Source: Propionimicrobium sp. PCR01-08-3
Lineage (GTDB): Bacteria; Actinomycetota; Actinomycetes; Propionibacteriales; Propionibacteriaceae
Assembly (NCBI RefSeq): GCF_030286045.1
Contig: NZ_CP127390.1
Location: 496,001-560,000, forward strand
DNA length: 64,000 bases
Reading direction: 5' to 3'
A program made the position numbers and the translations under genes. Below, piece after piece: positions 28,709-38,395 of this stretch. Within the stretch, counting starts at the first letter, position 1; the number at the start of each line of letters is the position of its first letter. The notes below the pieces were generated by a model. It ran no database searches and was not told the origin of the DNA. It worked only from the letters and a program-made list of their open reading frames with translations.

Positions 28709-29638
28709 TCAGTCGAGCAGATCGGCCCATAGCGGGGTCGACAGATACCGTTCACCGAGGTCGGGGACGATCGTGACGATGGTCTTGCCGGCATTCTCGG
28801 GGCGGTTGGCCAGCTCGAGGGAGGCAGCGACGTTCGCGCCGGCCGAGATGCCCGCGAGGATGCCGTCCTTTGCCGCCAGTTCACGGGAGATGTCGATGGC
28901 GGTCTGGCCCGGAATGGCCAAGATCTCGTCCAAGACCGACTGATCGAGCGTGTCGGGGACGAAGTTGGCGCCCATGCCCTGGATCTTGTGCGGCCCGGCG
29001 GTGCCCTGCGTCAGCAGCGGCGACTCCGCGGGCTCGACAGCAACGACCTTGACGGCTGGGTTTTGCTCCTTGAGGTATTTGCCCGCGCCGCTGACGGTGC
29101 CGCCGGTGCCCACCCCGGCGACGAAGATGTCGACCTTGCCGTCGGTGTCGGCCCAAATCTCGGGGCCGGTGGTCTGGTAGTGGATGGCCGGGTTGGCCTG
29201 GTTCTCGAACTGACGAGCGAGCACCGTGCCTTCCTGCTTGCCCAGTTCCTCTGCCTTGGCGACGGCACCCTTCATGCCGTCGGCGCCCGGAGTGAGCACG
29301 AGCTCGGCGCCGAAAGCGCGCAACACCGCGCGGCGCTCCTTGCTCATGGTGTCCGGCATGGTGAGGATCACTTTATAGCCGCGAGCAGCACCGACCATCG
29401 CGAGAGCGATGCCTGTGTTGCCGCTGGTTGCCTCGACGATCGTGCCGCCCGGCTTGAGCTCACCGGACTGTTCGGCGGCGTCAACCATGGCGACGCCGAT
29501 TCGGTCTTTGACAGAGTCGGCAGGGTTGTAAAACTCGAGCTTGGCAATCACCTTTGCCCCGGCGTCGCCGACAACGCGATTCAACTTGACCAGGGGAGTG
29601 CGCCCAACTACGGCGGTGACATCGTCATATACAGTCAT
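28709..29638 (-). CDS. cysK: Cysteine synthase A (O-acetylserine sulfhydrylase)
   Basis: This 309-residue PLP enzyme makes cysteine from O-acetylserine and sulfide. Lys44 in [10 protein letters not shown] holds the [13 protein letters not shown] is the substrate loop; [10 protein letters not shown] binds the cofactor phosphate. Length is normal. The ATG at 29638 lies 7 nt from TAGTTA on the same strand, a weak leaderless-type -10. A perfect ATACCC-N4-GGGTAT repeat is 35 bp upstream. With cysE downstream this is a cysteine synthesis pair. Confidence 0.95.
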   Translation of the reverse strand: MTVYDDVTAVVGRTPLVKLNRVVGDAGAKVIAKLEFYNPADSVKDRIGVAMVDAAEQSGELKPGGTIVEATSGNTGIALAMVGAARGYKVILTMPDTMSKERRAVLRAFGAELVLTPGADGMKGAVAKAEELGKQEGTVLARQFENQANPAIHYQTTGPEIWADTDGKVDIFVAGVGTGGTVSGAGKYLKEQNPAVKVVAVEPAESPLLTQGTAGPHKIQGMGANFVPDTLDQSVLDEILAIPGQTAIDISRELAAKDGILAGISAGANVAASLELANRPENAGKTIVTIVPDLGERYLSTPLWADLLD

Positions 29639-29672
29639 GGTCGCGTAACTAGCGTGGCTGGTGCTTCATTCC

Positions 29673-29688
29673 ATACCCGCTGGGGTAT
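29673..29688. promoter_or_regulatory. ATACCC-N4-GGGTAT inverted repeat upstream of cysK
   Basis: A perfect 16-bp interrupted palindrome, ATACCC GCTG GGGTAT, of the kind bound by CsoR-family repressors (copper-sensing CsoR, persulfide-sensing CstR). It is 35 bp upstream of cysK and 172 bp from guaA. No CsoR-family gene is in the window. Confidence 0.45.
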
Positions 29689-29860
29689 TTGGACGCGGCC
29701 GCTCGCCACGGCACAACCAGCGCGAAGGCCGTGCCACTCGCTGCCGCGTAACCAGCGCCAAGGGGCCCGTCCACCAAGCAGACTTCCGGATGGAGCGTCA
29801 TCTGCGCCCACAACCTGTTGTCTTCGCGGGACGCGGCGAAGGACCCCTAAACTAGAGCCC

Positions 29861-31408
29861 ATGCCTTCACGTCCTGTCATTGTTATCGACTACGGTGCCC
29901 AATACGCGCAGCTGATCGCCCGCCGGGTGCGTGAGGCTCACGTCTTCTCCGAGATCATGCCGCACACCGCCACCGTGTCCGAGATCCTCGCCCGCGACCC
30001 ACAGGCGATCATTTTGTCCGGCGGTCCGCAGTCGGTTTACGCCGAGGGCGCCCCCCAGGTGGACGACGGGCTTTTCACGGCCGGAGTCCCGGTCTTCGGC
30101 ATCTGCTACGGCTTTCAGGTGATGGCCCAGTGCCTGGGCGGTGAGGTGCGGCAGACCCACACCTCGGAGTTTGGACGCACCCATCTCGATGTGGACGATT
30201 CGTCCCCGTTGCTCGCCGAGGTACCCGCCGAGTTGAGTGTGTGGATGAGTCATGGCGACGCGGTGACCAAGCAGCCGGACGGCTTTCGTCCGCTCGCCCA
30301 CTCGCAAGGCGCCCCGGTCGCGGCATTCGCCGACCTTGGACGCAAGCTGGCCGGCGTGCAGTGGCACCCCGAGGTCGCCCATACCGAACTCGGCCAGCAG
30401 GTGCTGGAGAACTTCCTGTACAACGTGGCCGGCATCACCCCGGACTGGACGAGCGAGAACTTCGTGGCCGAGCAGGTCAAGGCGATTCGCGAGCAGGTCG
30501 GCGACCGGCAGGTGCTCTGCGGGCTCTCCGGTGGTGTCGATTCGGCGGTCGCCGCCGCCCTGGTGCAGCGGGCCATCGGAGATCAACTCACCTGCGTGTT
30601 CGTCGATCATGGCCTGCTGCGCAAGGACGAGGCCAAGCAGGTGCAGCACGATTTCGTCGAGGCTACCGGGGTGCGGCTGGTGGTCGCCGACGAGAAGGAC
30701 CGCTTCTTGAACGCGCTAGCCGGGGTATCCGATCCGGAAACGAAGCGAAAGATCATCGGTCGCGAATTCATCCGCAGCTTCGAGGCGGCCGCCCGCGATA
30801 TCGCAGGGGAGCGGGGCATCGAGTTCCTCGTCCAAGGCACTTTGTATCCGGACGTGGTCGAATCCGGCGGCGGCGACGGCGCGGCCAATATCAAGAGCCA
30901 TCACAACGTGGGTGGATTGCCCGATGACTTGCAGTTCACCTTGATCGAGCCGCTGCGCACCTTGTTCAAGGACGAGGTCAGGGCCGCCGGTGTCGAGCTC
31001 GGCCTGCCCGAAGCCATGGTGTGGCGTCAGCCGTTCCCCGGGCCGGGCCTCGCGATTCGGATCATCGGTGAGGTCACCTGGGACAGGCTGGAACTGCTGC
31101 GTGACGCGGACGCCATCGCCCGCGCAGAACTGACCGCCGCCGGTCTCGACCGGGACGTTTGGCAGATGCCGGTCGTGCTGCTCGCCGACGTGCACTCGGT
31201 CGGCGTGCAAGGTGACGGCAGAACCTACGGGCATCCGATCGTGATCCGCCCGGTGTCAAGCGAGGACGCGATGACCGCCGATTGGTCGAGGCTGCCCTAT
31301 GACGTGATCGAAAAGATCAGCACCCGAATCACGAACGAATGCCGCCAGATCAACCGGGTCGTCCTCGACGTGACCAGCAAACCACCGGCCACCATCGAGT
31401 GGGAGTGA
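29861..31408 (+). CDS. guaA: GMP synthase (glutamine-hydrolysing)
   Basis: This 515-residue enzyme aminates XMP to GMP. The N-terminal class I amidotransferase domain carries the nucleophile in GICYGFQ and His/Glu in WHPEVAHT. The ATP pyrophosphatase domain has SGGVDSAVA, and the C-terminal dimer domain ends with [16 protein letters not shown], the standard end. ATG 29861 lies 7 nt after TAAACT (29848-29853), a leaderless start. Confidence 0.97.
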   Translation: MPSRPVIVIDYGAQYAQLIARRVREAHVFSEIMPHTATVSEILARDPQAIILSGGPQSVYAEGAPQVDDGLFTAGVPVFGICYGFQVMAQCLGGEVRQTHTSEFGRTHLDVDDSSPLLAEVPAELSVWMSHGDAVTKQPDGFRPLAHSQGAPVAAFADLGRKLAGVQWHPEVAHTELGQQVLENFLYNVAGITPDWTSENFVAEQVKAIREQVGDRQVLCGLSGGVDSAVAAALVQRAIGDQLTCVFVDHGLLRKDEAKQVQHDFVEATGVRLVVADEKDRFLNALAGVSDPETKRKIIGREFIRSFEAAARDIAGERGIEFLVQGTLYPDVVESGGGDGAANIKSHHNVGGLPDDLQFTLIEPLRTLFKDEVRAAGVELGLPEAMVWRQPFPGPGLAIRIIGEVTWDRLELLRDADAIARAELTAAGLDRDVWQMPVVLLADVHSVGVQGDGRTYGHPIVIRPVSSEDAMTADWSRLPYDVIEKISTRITNECRQINRVVLDVTSKPPATIEWE

Positions 31409-31460
31409 GCGCCGCTCCTTGCGTTGATCGCCGGTGAGCAGGATTCAGCGCTCATGCAAA

Positions 31461-31497
31461 CAGCTGGTCAAGCAACGAACTGTTGCTTGACCAGCTG
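31461..31497. terminator. Bidirectional hairpin between guaA and a PspC gene
   Basis: CAGCTGGTCAAGCAAC (31461-31476) and its exact complement (31482-31497) form a 16-bp perfect stem with the 5-nt loop GAACT. There is no U-tract. It sits between two convergent genes. Confidence 0.65.
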
Positions 31498-31524
31498 CAA
31501 TATGTCTATCGAATGGCGGCAGGA

Positions 31525-31833
31525 TCAGTCGTCGGCGCGGAAGGCATCTGAGGGGCCGTCCGGATCGTCCGACAAACGAGCGTCACGGCGACGCTGGTAG
31601 TCGCCGTAGCGCTCGTGAATCTGGTCCGCACCGGTCTGGCCGCTGCCTTCGTCCGGAATTGCCAGCCAGGCGACGGCGTAGGCCGCGCACACAGTGCCGA
31701 CGCTGAACAGCCCCAGCGCCACTGTCACGACCCGGATGATGGTGGGGTCGATGTCGAAGTATTCTGCAATGCCTCCGCAGACACCTGCGATGACCCGATG
31801 ATCGCGGCTACGAACAAGTTTGCGAGTACTCAT
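31525..31833 (-). CDS. Small PspC-domain membrane protein
   Basis: This 102-residue protein has an N-terminal PspC domain (about residues 1-65): SRDHRVIAGVCGGIAEYFDIDP, cut here as VCGGIAEYFDIDP, followed by one or two hydrophobic segments ending AYAVAWLAIPDE. The last 35 residues are polar and charged. PspC proteins sense or resist membrane damage. It is on the strand opposite to guaA and may be co-regulated with the PspC cluster that follows. Confidence 0.88.
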   Translation of the reverse strand: MSTRKLVRSRDHRVIAGVCGGIAEYFDIDPTIIRVVTVALGLFSVGTVCAAYAVAWLAIPDEGSGQTGADQIHERYGDYQRRRDARLSDDPDGPSDAFRADD

Positions 31834-32073
31834 GAATCCATTGTCCCTTCTGTGGTGATGTATTCCTGCTCAATCTGTCATTTGGTTCAGATATTTGGTT
31901 GTGACGAATCTTCTGTGGTGATCGATGACTCACCCGTCCTCGGCCCGGGGCGGGCCACTGCGCTACCCGGAACGGCTGTCTGATCTGCGGCAAGAATTGC
32001 GGCGCCTGCGTTGCGGGTGTTGTGAAACGTGTGGTTTGTTTGCATCGCCCCAGCCAGCTCACCTTCATCACCC

Positions 32074-32271
32074 TCACCGCTGTCGATTGCGCTTGCGCCG
32101 GGGCAGCAGCCCGATCAGGCCGCCGGCGATCAGAATCAGCGGAGCGAGGATGCTGAGCGTGGTCATCGTGCTCACCATCTGGGCTTGGTTCAGTACGGCC
32201 ATACCTGCCATCATCATGAAGACGAGTCCCACGATGATCGGCGTGGGTGAGAATCCGGATCCACGTCTCAT
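32074..32271 (-). CDS. Small two-helix membrane protein of the PspC cluster
   Basis: This 65-residue protein has two hydrophobic segments (about 12-28 and 40-56) and ends with the basic string LLPRRKRNRQR, so its C-terminus should face the cytoplasm. ATG 32271 overlaps the stop of the upstream PspC gene by 4 nt (ATGA), which supports coupled translation and argues that it is real. GTG 32283 would add four residues. I do not recognise a family. Confidence 0.65.
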   Translation of the reverse strand: MRRGSGFSPTPIIVGLVFMMMAGMAVLNQAQMVSTMTTLSILAPLILIAGGLIGLLPRRKRNRQR

Positions 32272-33341
32272 GAGTCCACCCACAGTTGGGAATCGTGCGC
32301 GTCGATTGTGATGGTCAGCGTCGGGCGATCCTCGTCGACGATCTGCTGGTAACTGGCCTGACCCGACCCGGTATACAGGTCATCCGGCAGGGCGATGACC
32401 GACGAGGCGTAGGAGACTTCGACGATCACATTCTGATCATCGGGAATCGTCAGCGCGAACTGCGAGTCGTCAAGGTCGATGTACCACATCTGATTCTCGG
32501 TGATGGCCATCGAACTCAGATCGGTGGCGTCCTGCTGGCGGTAGTAGGTCACGTTCGTGAGCTCGCTCGGCGCCGCATAGGGAATCGTGTCGGGGCCGCG
32601 CGCCGCTGTCACCGTCAAGCCAACCGTCAGCAGCGTCGCGATGATGATGCCAGGCACGATCAATGCCTTCCCCGTCCCGAATCTGGCAACGATCATCAGC
32701 CCGAAACCGATGATTCCCAATGCGGCAGCGAGCGGAAGAATGACGTTGCCCTGATCCAGCAGCGTCGCGCCGAGAGCAGCCGCTGCCGCTACGGTGAGAG
32801 TGATCACAGTGACAACGGTGGCCTTGTCGGTCCGCGATTGCGGTGCCGGTGCCCAGTATCTGACGGCCTGCCGCTGCGAGTTGATGTTCTTCATGCGTTG
32901 CCGGCGTCCGGCCCAGATGGTCGCGGCGATGACGGCAATCGGGAGCCAGCCGAAACCGGCTATCGAACTGAGTACCAGGCAGGCCATCAAACCGAAGGCA
33001 AGCGTCCAGCTCGCCACGATGCGCGGCTGCAGCGTCCGCCAGCCATGGCCGAGATGGTCGAGAGGAGCCTCGTCGCTGGCCGAATTGCGGGTGAGCAACC
33101 AGCCGGCGAAGTAGGCAACCACACCGATGCCCGAGCAAAGCCCCGTCATCACGAACAGGCACCGCACGAGTAAAACGTCAAGACCGAGCCAGTTCGCCAG
33201 CGCAACGCTCAATCCGGTGACCGTGCCCTGAGTCCGCGTGCGCCTCAATTCGAGGAATTCGCGGGCCCAGTCGCGTTGTGGACGAGGCGCGTCCGGACGC
33301 AACGGCCACCGGTGAGACGGTGGCGGTACGGTCGCGGACAT
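32268..33341 (-). CDS. PspC-domain multi-spanning membrane protein
   Basis: This 357-residue protein starts with a proline-rich cytoplasmic tail and a PspC domain (about residues 30-85). About five more hydrophobic segments follow. The C-terminal 100 residues (from about 255) are a beta-rich extracytoplasmic-looking domain (MWYIDLDDSQFALTIPDDQ, cut) resembling the cell-wall stress domains of LiaF-like proteins. It is transcribed divergently from a PspC-containing histidine kinase 134 bp away, an arrangement common in actinobacteria, so it may be a target or partner of that kinase. Confidence 0.82.
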   Translation of the reverse strand: MSATVPPPSHRWPLRPDAPRPQRDWAREFLELRRTRTQGTVTGLSVALANWLGLDVLLVRCLFVMTGLCSGIGVVAYFAGWLLTRNSASDEAPLDHLGHGWRTLQPRIVASWTLAFGLMACLVLSSIAGFGWLPIAVIAATIWAGRRQRMKNINSQRQAVRYWAPAPQSRTDKATVVTVITLTVAAAAALGATLLDQGNVILPLAAALGIIGFGLMIVARFGTGKALIVPGIIIATLLTVGLTVTAARGPDTIPYAAPSELTNVTYYRQQDATDLSSMAITENQMWYIDLDDSQFALTIPDDQNVIVEVSYASSVIALPDDLYTGSGQASYQQIVDEDRPTLTITIDAHDSQLWVDS

Positions 33342-33475
33342 GGTTTCAAGTGTTGCCCGCGTTACGCAGACGCGGAACCGCTCTGAACCCCGACTGATCC
33401 CCGATATCGCACCTTACGGGAGCCTTCGGGGTCGCCCGGGTGGAATTGTCCCGGTGAACGTGTGAATCTTGAAGG

Positions 33476-34810
33476 GTGACGAACGTCCCGGGTCCCCCTT
33501 ACCAGCAGCCGGGTTCGGTCATGTCCACCCCTCCGGGCCCGCCACCGCACCCCGAACGGAAACTGACCCGAGACCGATCGGATGCCTGGTTGGGCGGTGT
33601 TGCCTCCGGTATCGCAGCTCACCTCGGCTGGCCGGTCTGGCTGGTGCGATTGTGCTTCGTCGGTCTCGCTTTCACGAACTTCTTGACCGTCGGCGTCTAT
33701 GCCGTCTTGTGGATCCTGATGCCGGCATCTCAGCCCGGCGAACAACCACCGGGACTACAGGCGGCAAGCCACCAGGGTATGCGGCAAGCAGAGACCTCCA
33801 AGGGTACGAGTACCGGCCGGATCATCGGGATCGTCATGGTTGGCCTCGGATTGACGATGGTCGCCAGAATGCTGGGCATGGGGCCGGCAAATTCCTTCTT
33901 CTGGCCGGTGCTGCTGGCTGCCATCGGTGTGGGGCTGGTGTGGCTTCAGGCCGATGACGATGACGAGATTCCTGCGCCCGCTCCCGGGGACGCGGCCGAT
34001 ACCGGGGCCGGACGCCACCGCCTGGCGCGCCTGATCAGCAGGCGGCGGCTCGCCGAGGGGACACGAGTGGTCGGCGGCATGACGCTGATCGGTTGCGCGG
34101 TGGCGCTGGCCGCTGCTTCGCAAGGCGGCGTGAGCCAGTTGCCGATGGTCGCAATGGTCGCAGGCCTGACGATTGCCGGTGTTGCCGTGGTGGCGGCGCC
34201 ATGGATTCTCCGCTACCGACGCAAGATGGCGGCGGCCTACGAAGAGAAGCTGATCGCCGACACCCGGGCCGATATGGCTGCGCACCTTCATGACTCGGTG
34301 CTCCAAACATTGGCGTTGATCCAACGCCAGGCAGATGACCCGAAGCAGGTGGCCGCGTTGGCGCGCCGTCAAGAACGCGAGCTCAGGTCGTGGCTGTATG
34401 CCGATCAGGCCGGTCCGTCCACTTTGAAGGCAGCGCTCACCGAGGCCGGCGGTGAGGTCGAAGACGAACGCGGTGTTCCCGTCGAGGTGGTCTGTGTCGG
34501 CGACATCGAGTTGACCGACGACCTGCGGGCGCTCGTCCAGGCAGCGCGGGAGGCGATGATGAATGCCGCCAAGCATTCCGGGGCCTCGCTCATTGATGTC
34601 TATGCTGAGGTCGAACCCGAAGAGGACGCCTCGCTCGTGCAGGTCTTCGTCCGGGACCGTGGCAAGGGGTTTGATCCGGGCGAGATAGCGGACGACAGGA
34701 TGGGCGTCCGCAAGTCGATCGTTGGCCGCATGGAACGCCATGGCGGCACCGCAAAGATTCGTTCGGCTCCCGGTGAGGGAACCGAGATCCGATTGGAGAT
34801 GAAGGCATGA
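33476..34810 (+). CDS. PspC-domain sensor histidine kinase (NarX/DesK class)
   Basis: This 444-residue kinase has a PspC domain at about 28-85, further hydrophobic segments at about 115-158 and 200-245, a HisKA_3 dimerisation domain with phospho-His272 in AAHLHDSVLQTL, and an ATPase domain with REAMMNAAKHSG (N box), DRGKGFD and GEGTEIRLEM. It should phosphorylate the LuxR-type regulator whose ATG overlaps its stop. PspC as the sensory part suggests detection of membrane or envelope stress. GTG 33476 is used; an ATG at 33521 is possible. Confidence 0.9.
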   Translation: MTNVPGPPYQQPGSVMSTPPGPPPHPERKLTRDRSDAWLGGVASGIAAHLGWPVWLVRLCFVGLAFTNFLTVGVYAVLWILMPASQPGEQPPGLQAASHQGMRQAETSKGTSTGRIIGIVMVGLGLTMVARMLGMGPANSFFWPVLLAAIGVGLVWLQADDDDEIPAPAPGDAADTGAGRHRLARLISRRRLAEGTRVVGGMTLIGCAVALAAASQGGVSQLPMVAMVAGLTIAGVAVVAAPWILRYRRKMAAAYEEKLIADTRADMAAHLHDSVLQTLALIQRQADDPKQVAALARRQERELRSWLYADQAGPSTLKAALTEAGGEVEDERGVPVEVVCVGDIELTDDLRALVQAAREAMMNAAKHSGASLIDVYAEVEPEEDASLVQVFVRDRGKGFDPGEIADDRMGVRKSIVGRMERHGGTAKIRSAPGEGTEIRLEMKA

Positions 34811-35493
34811 CCGCTACCCAGCCCGAAACCACCCCCGAGCACACCGGGCCATGGCGGATCGTCCTGGTGGACGATCACGGTATCTTCCGGGCCGGTGTGC
34901 GTCACGAACTCGAGCAATCGCCGGACAAGGTCGACGTGGTGGGCGAGGGCGAAGACGTCGCCACCTCGGTGCGGACGATCACCGGCTCGGTGCCTGATGT
35001 GGTGCTGCTCGATGTGCATCTGCCCGGAGGCGGGGGAGCCGAGGTCATCAAGCAGGTGCACGAGACGCTGCCACAGGTGAAGTTCTTGGCGTTGTCGGTC
35101 AGTGACGCCGCGGAAGACGTCATCGGGGTCATCAGGGCGGGTGCTCGCGGCTATGTCACCAAGTCGATCAGCACCGCAGAACTCATCGAGGCGATCGGGC
35201 GCGTGGCAACCAACGATGCCGTTTTCTCGCCCCGGCTGGCAGGTTTCGTGTTGGACGCATTCTCCGGCTCGATCGACGTCGCGTCCATCGACGAGGATCT
35301 CGACCGGCTCAGCCAACGCGAGCGCGAAGTCATGAAGCTGATCGCTCGCGGCTACTCCTATAAGGAGGTCGCCAAGGAACTCTTCATCTCGATCAAGACC
35401 GTCGAGACGCACGTGTCGAGCGTGCTGCGCAAACTGCAGCTGTCGAACCGCTATCAGCTGACGAAATGGGCCACCGACCGGAAATTGGTCTGA
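34807..35493 (+). CDS. LuxR/NarL-family response regulator
   Basis: This 228-residue regulator has a receiver domain with acidic VDDHG (residues 21-25), phospho-acceptor Asp69 in VVLLDVHLPGG, and the Thr/Lys switch residues in GYVTKSIS. A linker of about 20 residues leads to a LuxR-type helix-turn-helix (SQREREVMKLIARGYSYKEV, cut) near 165-220. It overlaps the kinase gene by 4 nt. Targets cannot be read directly; the divergent PspC operon is a natural candidate. Confidence 0.93.
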   Translation: MTATQPETTPEHTGPWRIVLVDDHGIFRAGVRHELEQSPDKVDVVGEGEDVATSVRTITGSVPDVVLLDVHLPGGGGAEVIKQVHETLPQVKFLALSVSDAAEDVIGVIRAGARGYVTKSISTAELIEAIGRVATNDAVFSPRLAGFVLDAFSGSIDVASIDEDLDRLSQREREVMKLIARGYSYKEVAKELFISIKTVETHVSSVLRKLQLSNRYQLTKWATDRKLV

Positions 35494-35529
35494 AGACGCC
35501 TCGGCTCAGGCATGTGCCCGGCCGGACAT

Positions 35530-35571
35530 CAAGGAGCGCTCGTCCATCAGAAGATGGACGAGCGCTCCTTG
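35530..35571. terminator. Bidirectional hairpin between the response regulator and a GlsB-type gene
   Basis: Two 19-base perfect complementary arms (35530-35548 and 35553-35571), core AGGAGCGCTCGTCCATC, around the tetraloop AGAA. It lies between convergent genes. Confidence 0.75.
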
Positions 35572-35626
35572 TTCGTGAAGACCTTGAGACGATCAAGGCC
35601 TTGAGGTGGTGAAGGCCTTGAGTCGA

Positions 35627-35878
35627 TCAGGCCTTCTTGGTCATTTTGTTGTAGATGAAGGTCACCAGGAATCCGCCGAGGATCGCGATGATCCAGGTGC
35701 GCAGATCCCAGAACTGACCAAGGGGAACACTGAAGATCGCCGATGAGATCCAGCCACCGACGACCGCTCCGAGGATGCCCAGCAGTATGGTCATCAACCA
35801 GCCGCCGCCACCGCCGACGACGGCTCGCGCAATCGATCCTGCGATAAGGCCCAGGACAAGCCATGAGATGAACATCAT
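35627..35878 (-). CDS. GlsB/YeaQ/YmgE-family membrane protein
   Basis: This 83-residue protein is made of three hydrophobic segments with glycine-rich turns (LIAGSIARAVVGGGGGW; LGAVVGGWISS), the typical transglycosylase-associated (YeaQ/GlsB) pattern. Such proteins accompany general stress responses; their molecular role is not known. ATG 35878 or the next codon, also ATG, is the start; TTG 35887 would add three residues. Confidence 0.88.
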   Translation of the reverse strand: MMFISWLVLGLIAGSIARAVVGGGGGWLMTILLGILGAVVGGWISSAIFSVPLGQFWDLRTWIIAILGGFLVTFIYNKMTKKA

Positions 35879-35977
35879 GGGCCCCAATGTAGACGCGGAC
35901 GCTCAACCGAGACGATGAACCACACGCCATTTAGGTGAATCTTCAGGGAGTTTGCGGTCGGCTACCCTGGAGGGGCT

Positions 35978-38344
35978 ATGACTCAACCAGATCTGCTCGA
36001 CGGCTTGAACCCACCCCAGCGCGAAGCCGTCATCCACGCCGGCAGCCCCGTCTTGGTGGTCGCCGGCGCCGGATCTGGCAAGACCCGCGTGCTGACCCGA
36101 CGCATCGCACACCTGGTGTCCGAGCGCGACGTGCATCCGGGATCGATCCTCGCCATCACCTTCACCAACAAGGCCGCGGCGGAGATGCGCTCACGCGTCA
36201 TCGATCTGGTCGGCAACCGGGCCCGGCTGATGTGGGTGTCGACCTTTCACTCGGCGTGTGTGCGCATCCTGCGCTCCGAGATCGACGCGATGGGCTTCCG
36301 CAAGACCTTCTCGATCTACGACGACACCGACGCCAAACGGCTGATGACCCTGGTCGCCCGCGACCAGAACCTCGACCCGAAGAAGTTCCCGCCCAGAGGC
36401 CTGCTGAACTGGGTGAGCAACTGCAAGAACGAGCTGATCACCCCCGCCCAGGCCCAGGCGAAGGCGTCCGGGCTCGACGAGGTGCGCGCCGAGGCCTACA
36501 AGGTCTACAACGAACGGCTGCGTTCGGCCAATGCTCTCGACTTCGATGACCTGATCATGACGACCGTGTTGCTGTTCGAGCAGCATCCCGAGATCCGCGA
36601 GGCCTACCGGCGCAGGTTCCGACAGGTGCTGGTCGACGAATACCAAGACACCAACCACGCGCAATATCTGCTGATCAAGCAACTGTGCGGCGATCTCGGC
36701 ACCGACGATGGGCTGCCGGACGGTGCGCCGCGTATCGATCCCGGTGAGCTGATGGTGGTCGGCGATTCCGATCAGTCGATCTATGCCTTCCGCGGGGCGA
36801 CGATCCGCAACATCCTCGATTTCGAGGACGACTTCCCCGGCGCCCGGACTATTCTGCTGGAGCAGAACTATCGCTCCACCCAAACCGTGTTGTCTGCTGC
36901 GAACGCGGTGATCAGGCATAACTCGGGTCGTCCCGAAAAGCGGCTGTGGAGCGATGCCGGGGACGGCGACAAGATCGTCGGCTATGTGGCCGACACCGAA
37001 CACGATGAGGCCCGGTTCGTCGCTAATGAGATCGACTCATTAGTGGACAAGGGCCAGGGCAAATACTCCGACATGGCGGTCTTCTACCGCACGAACGCCC
37101 AGTCGAGGGCCTTCGAAGAGGTGTTCATCAGGCTGGGCCTGCCCTATCGGGTGGTCGGTGGCGTCCGGTTCTATGAGCGGCGCGAGATCAGGGACGCGCT
37201 GGCCTATCTGCGGGCGATCTCAAACCCCAGCGATGACGTCTCGCTGCGCCGCATCATCAACGTGCCGAAGCGGGGTATCGGGGAGCGTGCTGAGGTGTCG
37301 CTGGCGATGCTGGCCGCCAACGAGCAGATCAGCTTCGCCGAGGCCATCGATCGTGCCGAGGAAGCGCCCGGGATGGCGACCCGCTCGCTCAACCAGGTGA
37401 AGTCCTTCTCCCAGATGATGGCCGATTTCCGGGCGATGGTTGCTGCGGGCCTGCCTGCCAGCGAGATCCTGGAAGCGGTGCTCAAGCGCTCCGGAATGAT
37501 CGACGAGCTGCGCAATTCCTCCGACCCGCAAGACGAGACCCGTGTCGAGAACCTCGTCGAGCTGGTCAAGGTTGCCCAGGAGTTCGTGGCGCTCGCCACC
37601 ACCCAGGAACTCGTTGCCGGGGACGAGGCCGACTACGAGGTGACCGCGCCGTCCGACACCGAACTGGCGGACGAGCTGGCCGCCGCCCAGCCCGAACCCG
37701 ATGCGTCCTTGGGAGCATTCCTGGAGCGAGTGGCTTTGGTGGCGGACTCCGACCAGATTCCGAACGCCACCGACGATGCCGGTGTCGTGACCTTGATGAC
37801 CTTGCACACCGCGAAGGGCTTGGAGTTCGACACGGTCTTTCTGACCGGAATGGAGGACGGCATCTTCCCGCACATGCGGGCGATGACCGATTCCGCCGAA
37901 CTCGCCGAAGAACGCCGGCTCGCCTACGTCGGTATCACCCGCGCCCGCAAGAAGCTGTACCTCAGCCGCTCGGTGGTGCGCACCATCTTCGGAAAACCGG
38001 CCTACAACCCGGAAAGCCGTTTCCTCGCCGAGATCCCCGAAGAACTCATCGACTGGCGGCGCAAGGTCTCCGAGGTTGCGAGTTGGGCGTCCACCGCGGC
38101 CGACCGGTCGGCCCAGGCCAGATCGGTGCTGGCATCGGGAACGGCCTTCGGATCGGGACGCGGCCCGGTCAAGAAAACTCTGCCCACAGTGAACACCGGC
38201 GACCGGGTGCTGCACGCCGCCTTCGGCATGGGAACGGTGGTGGCCACCAGCGGGGCAGGAGACAACGCCCGCGCCGACGTCGATTTCGGCTCCGGCGGGG
38301 TGAAGCGTTTCGTGCTGAAGTACGCGCCGCTGGAGAAACTCTGA
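35978..38344 (+). CDS. pcrA: ATP-dependent DNA helicase PcrA/UvrD
   Basis: This 788-residue superfamily 1 helicase shows AGAGSGKTRVLTRR (Walker A), TFTNKAAAEM (motif Ia), VDEYQDTN (motif II), GDSDQSIYAFRGA (III), EQNYRST (IV), TLHTAKGLEFD (V) and YVGITRARKKLY (VI). The last 60 residues have GDRVLHAAFGMGTVV, the Tudor-like domain by which PcrA binds RNA polymerase. It acts in nucleotide excision repair and replication fork clearing. GGAGGGG precedes ATG 35978. Confidence 0.97.
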   Translation: MTQPDLLDGLNPPQREAVIHAGSPVLVVAGAGSGKTRVLTRRIAHLVSERDVHPGSILAITFTNKAAAEMRSRVIDLVGNRARLMWVSTFHSACVRILRSEIDAMGFRKTFSIYDDTDAKRLMTLVARDQNLDPKKFPPRGLLNWVSNCKNELITPAQAQAKASGLDEVRAEAYKVYNERLRSANALDFDDLIMTTVLLFEQHPEIREAYRRRFRQVLVDEYQDTNHAQYLLIKQLCGDLGTDDGLPDGAPRIDPGELMVVGDSDQSIYAFRGATIRNILDFEDDFPGARTILLEQNYRSTQTVLSAANAVIRHNSGRPEKRLWSDAGDGDKIVGYVADTEHDEARFVANEIDSLVDKGQGKYSDMAVFYRTNAQSRAFEEVFIRLGLPYRVVGGVRFYERREIRDALAYLRAISNPSDDVSLRRIINVPKRGIGERAEVSLAMLAANEQISFAEAIDRAEEAPGMATRSLNQVKSFSQMMADFRAMVAAGLPASEILEAVLKRSGMIDELRNSSDPQDETRVENLVELVKVAQEFVALATTQELVAGDEADYEVTAPSDTELADELAAAQPEPDASLGAFLERVALVADSDQIPNATDDAGVVTLMTLHTAKGLEFDTVFLTGMEDGIFPHMRAMTDSAELAEERRLAYVGITRARKKLYLSRSVVRTIFGKPAYNPESRFLAEIPEELIDWRRKVSEVASWASTAADRSAQARSVLASGTAFGSGRGPVKKTLPTVNTGDRVLHAAFGMGTVVATSGAGDNARADVDFGSGGVKRFVLKYAPLEKL

Positions 38345-38395
38345 TCGGCGGCGCGGATTAAAGGCGCAGCGCGAAAACGCGGCTAGGCTAACCGC

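Noticed and set aside
28988-29860. Upstream open extension of the guaA frame through cysK
   Set aside because: Antisense to cysK; the leaderless ATG at 29861 gives the normal GuaA start.
31834-32073. Direct repeat CTTCTGTGGTGAT occurring twice between PspC genes
   Set aside because: Only 13 bp and two copies; no promoter or operator symmetry and no relation to neighbouring sites.
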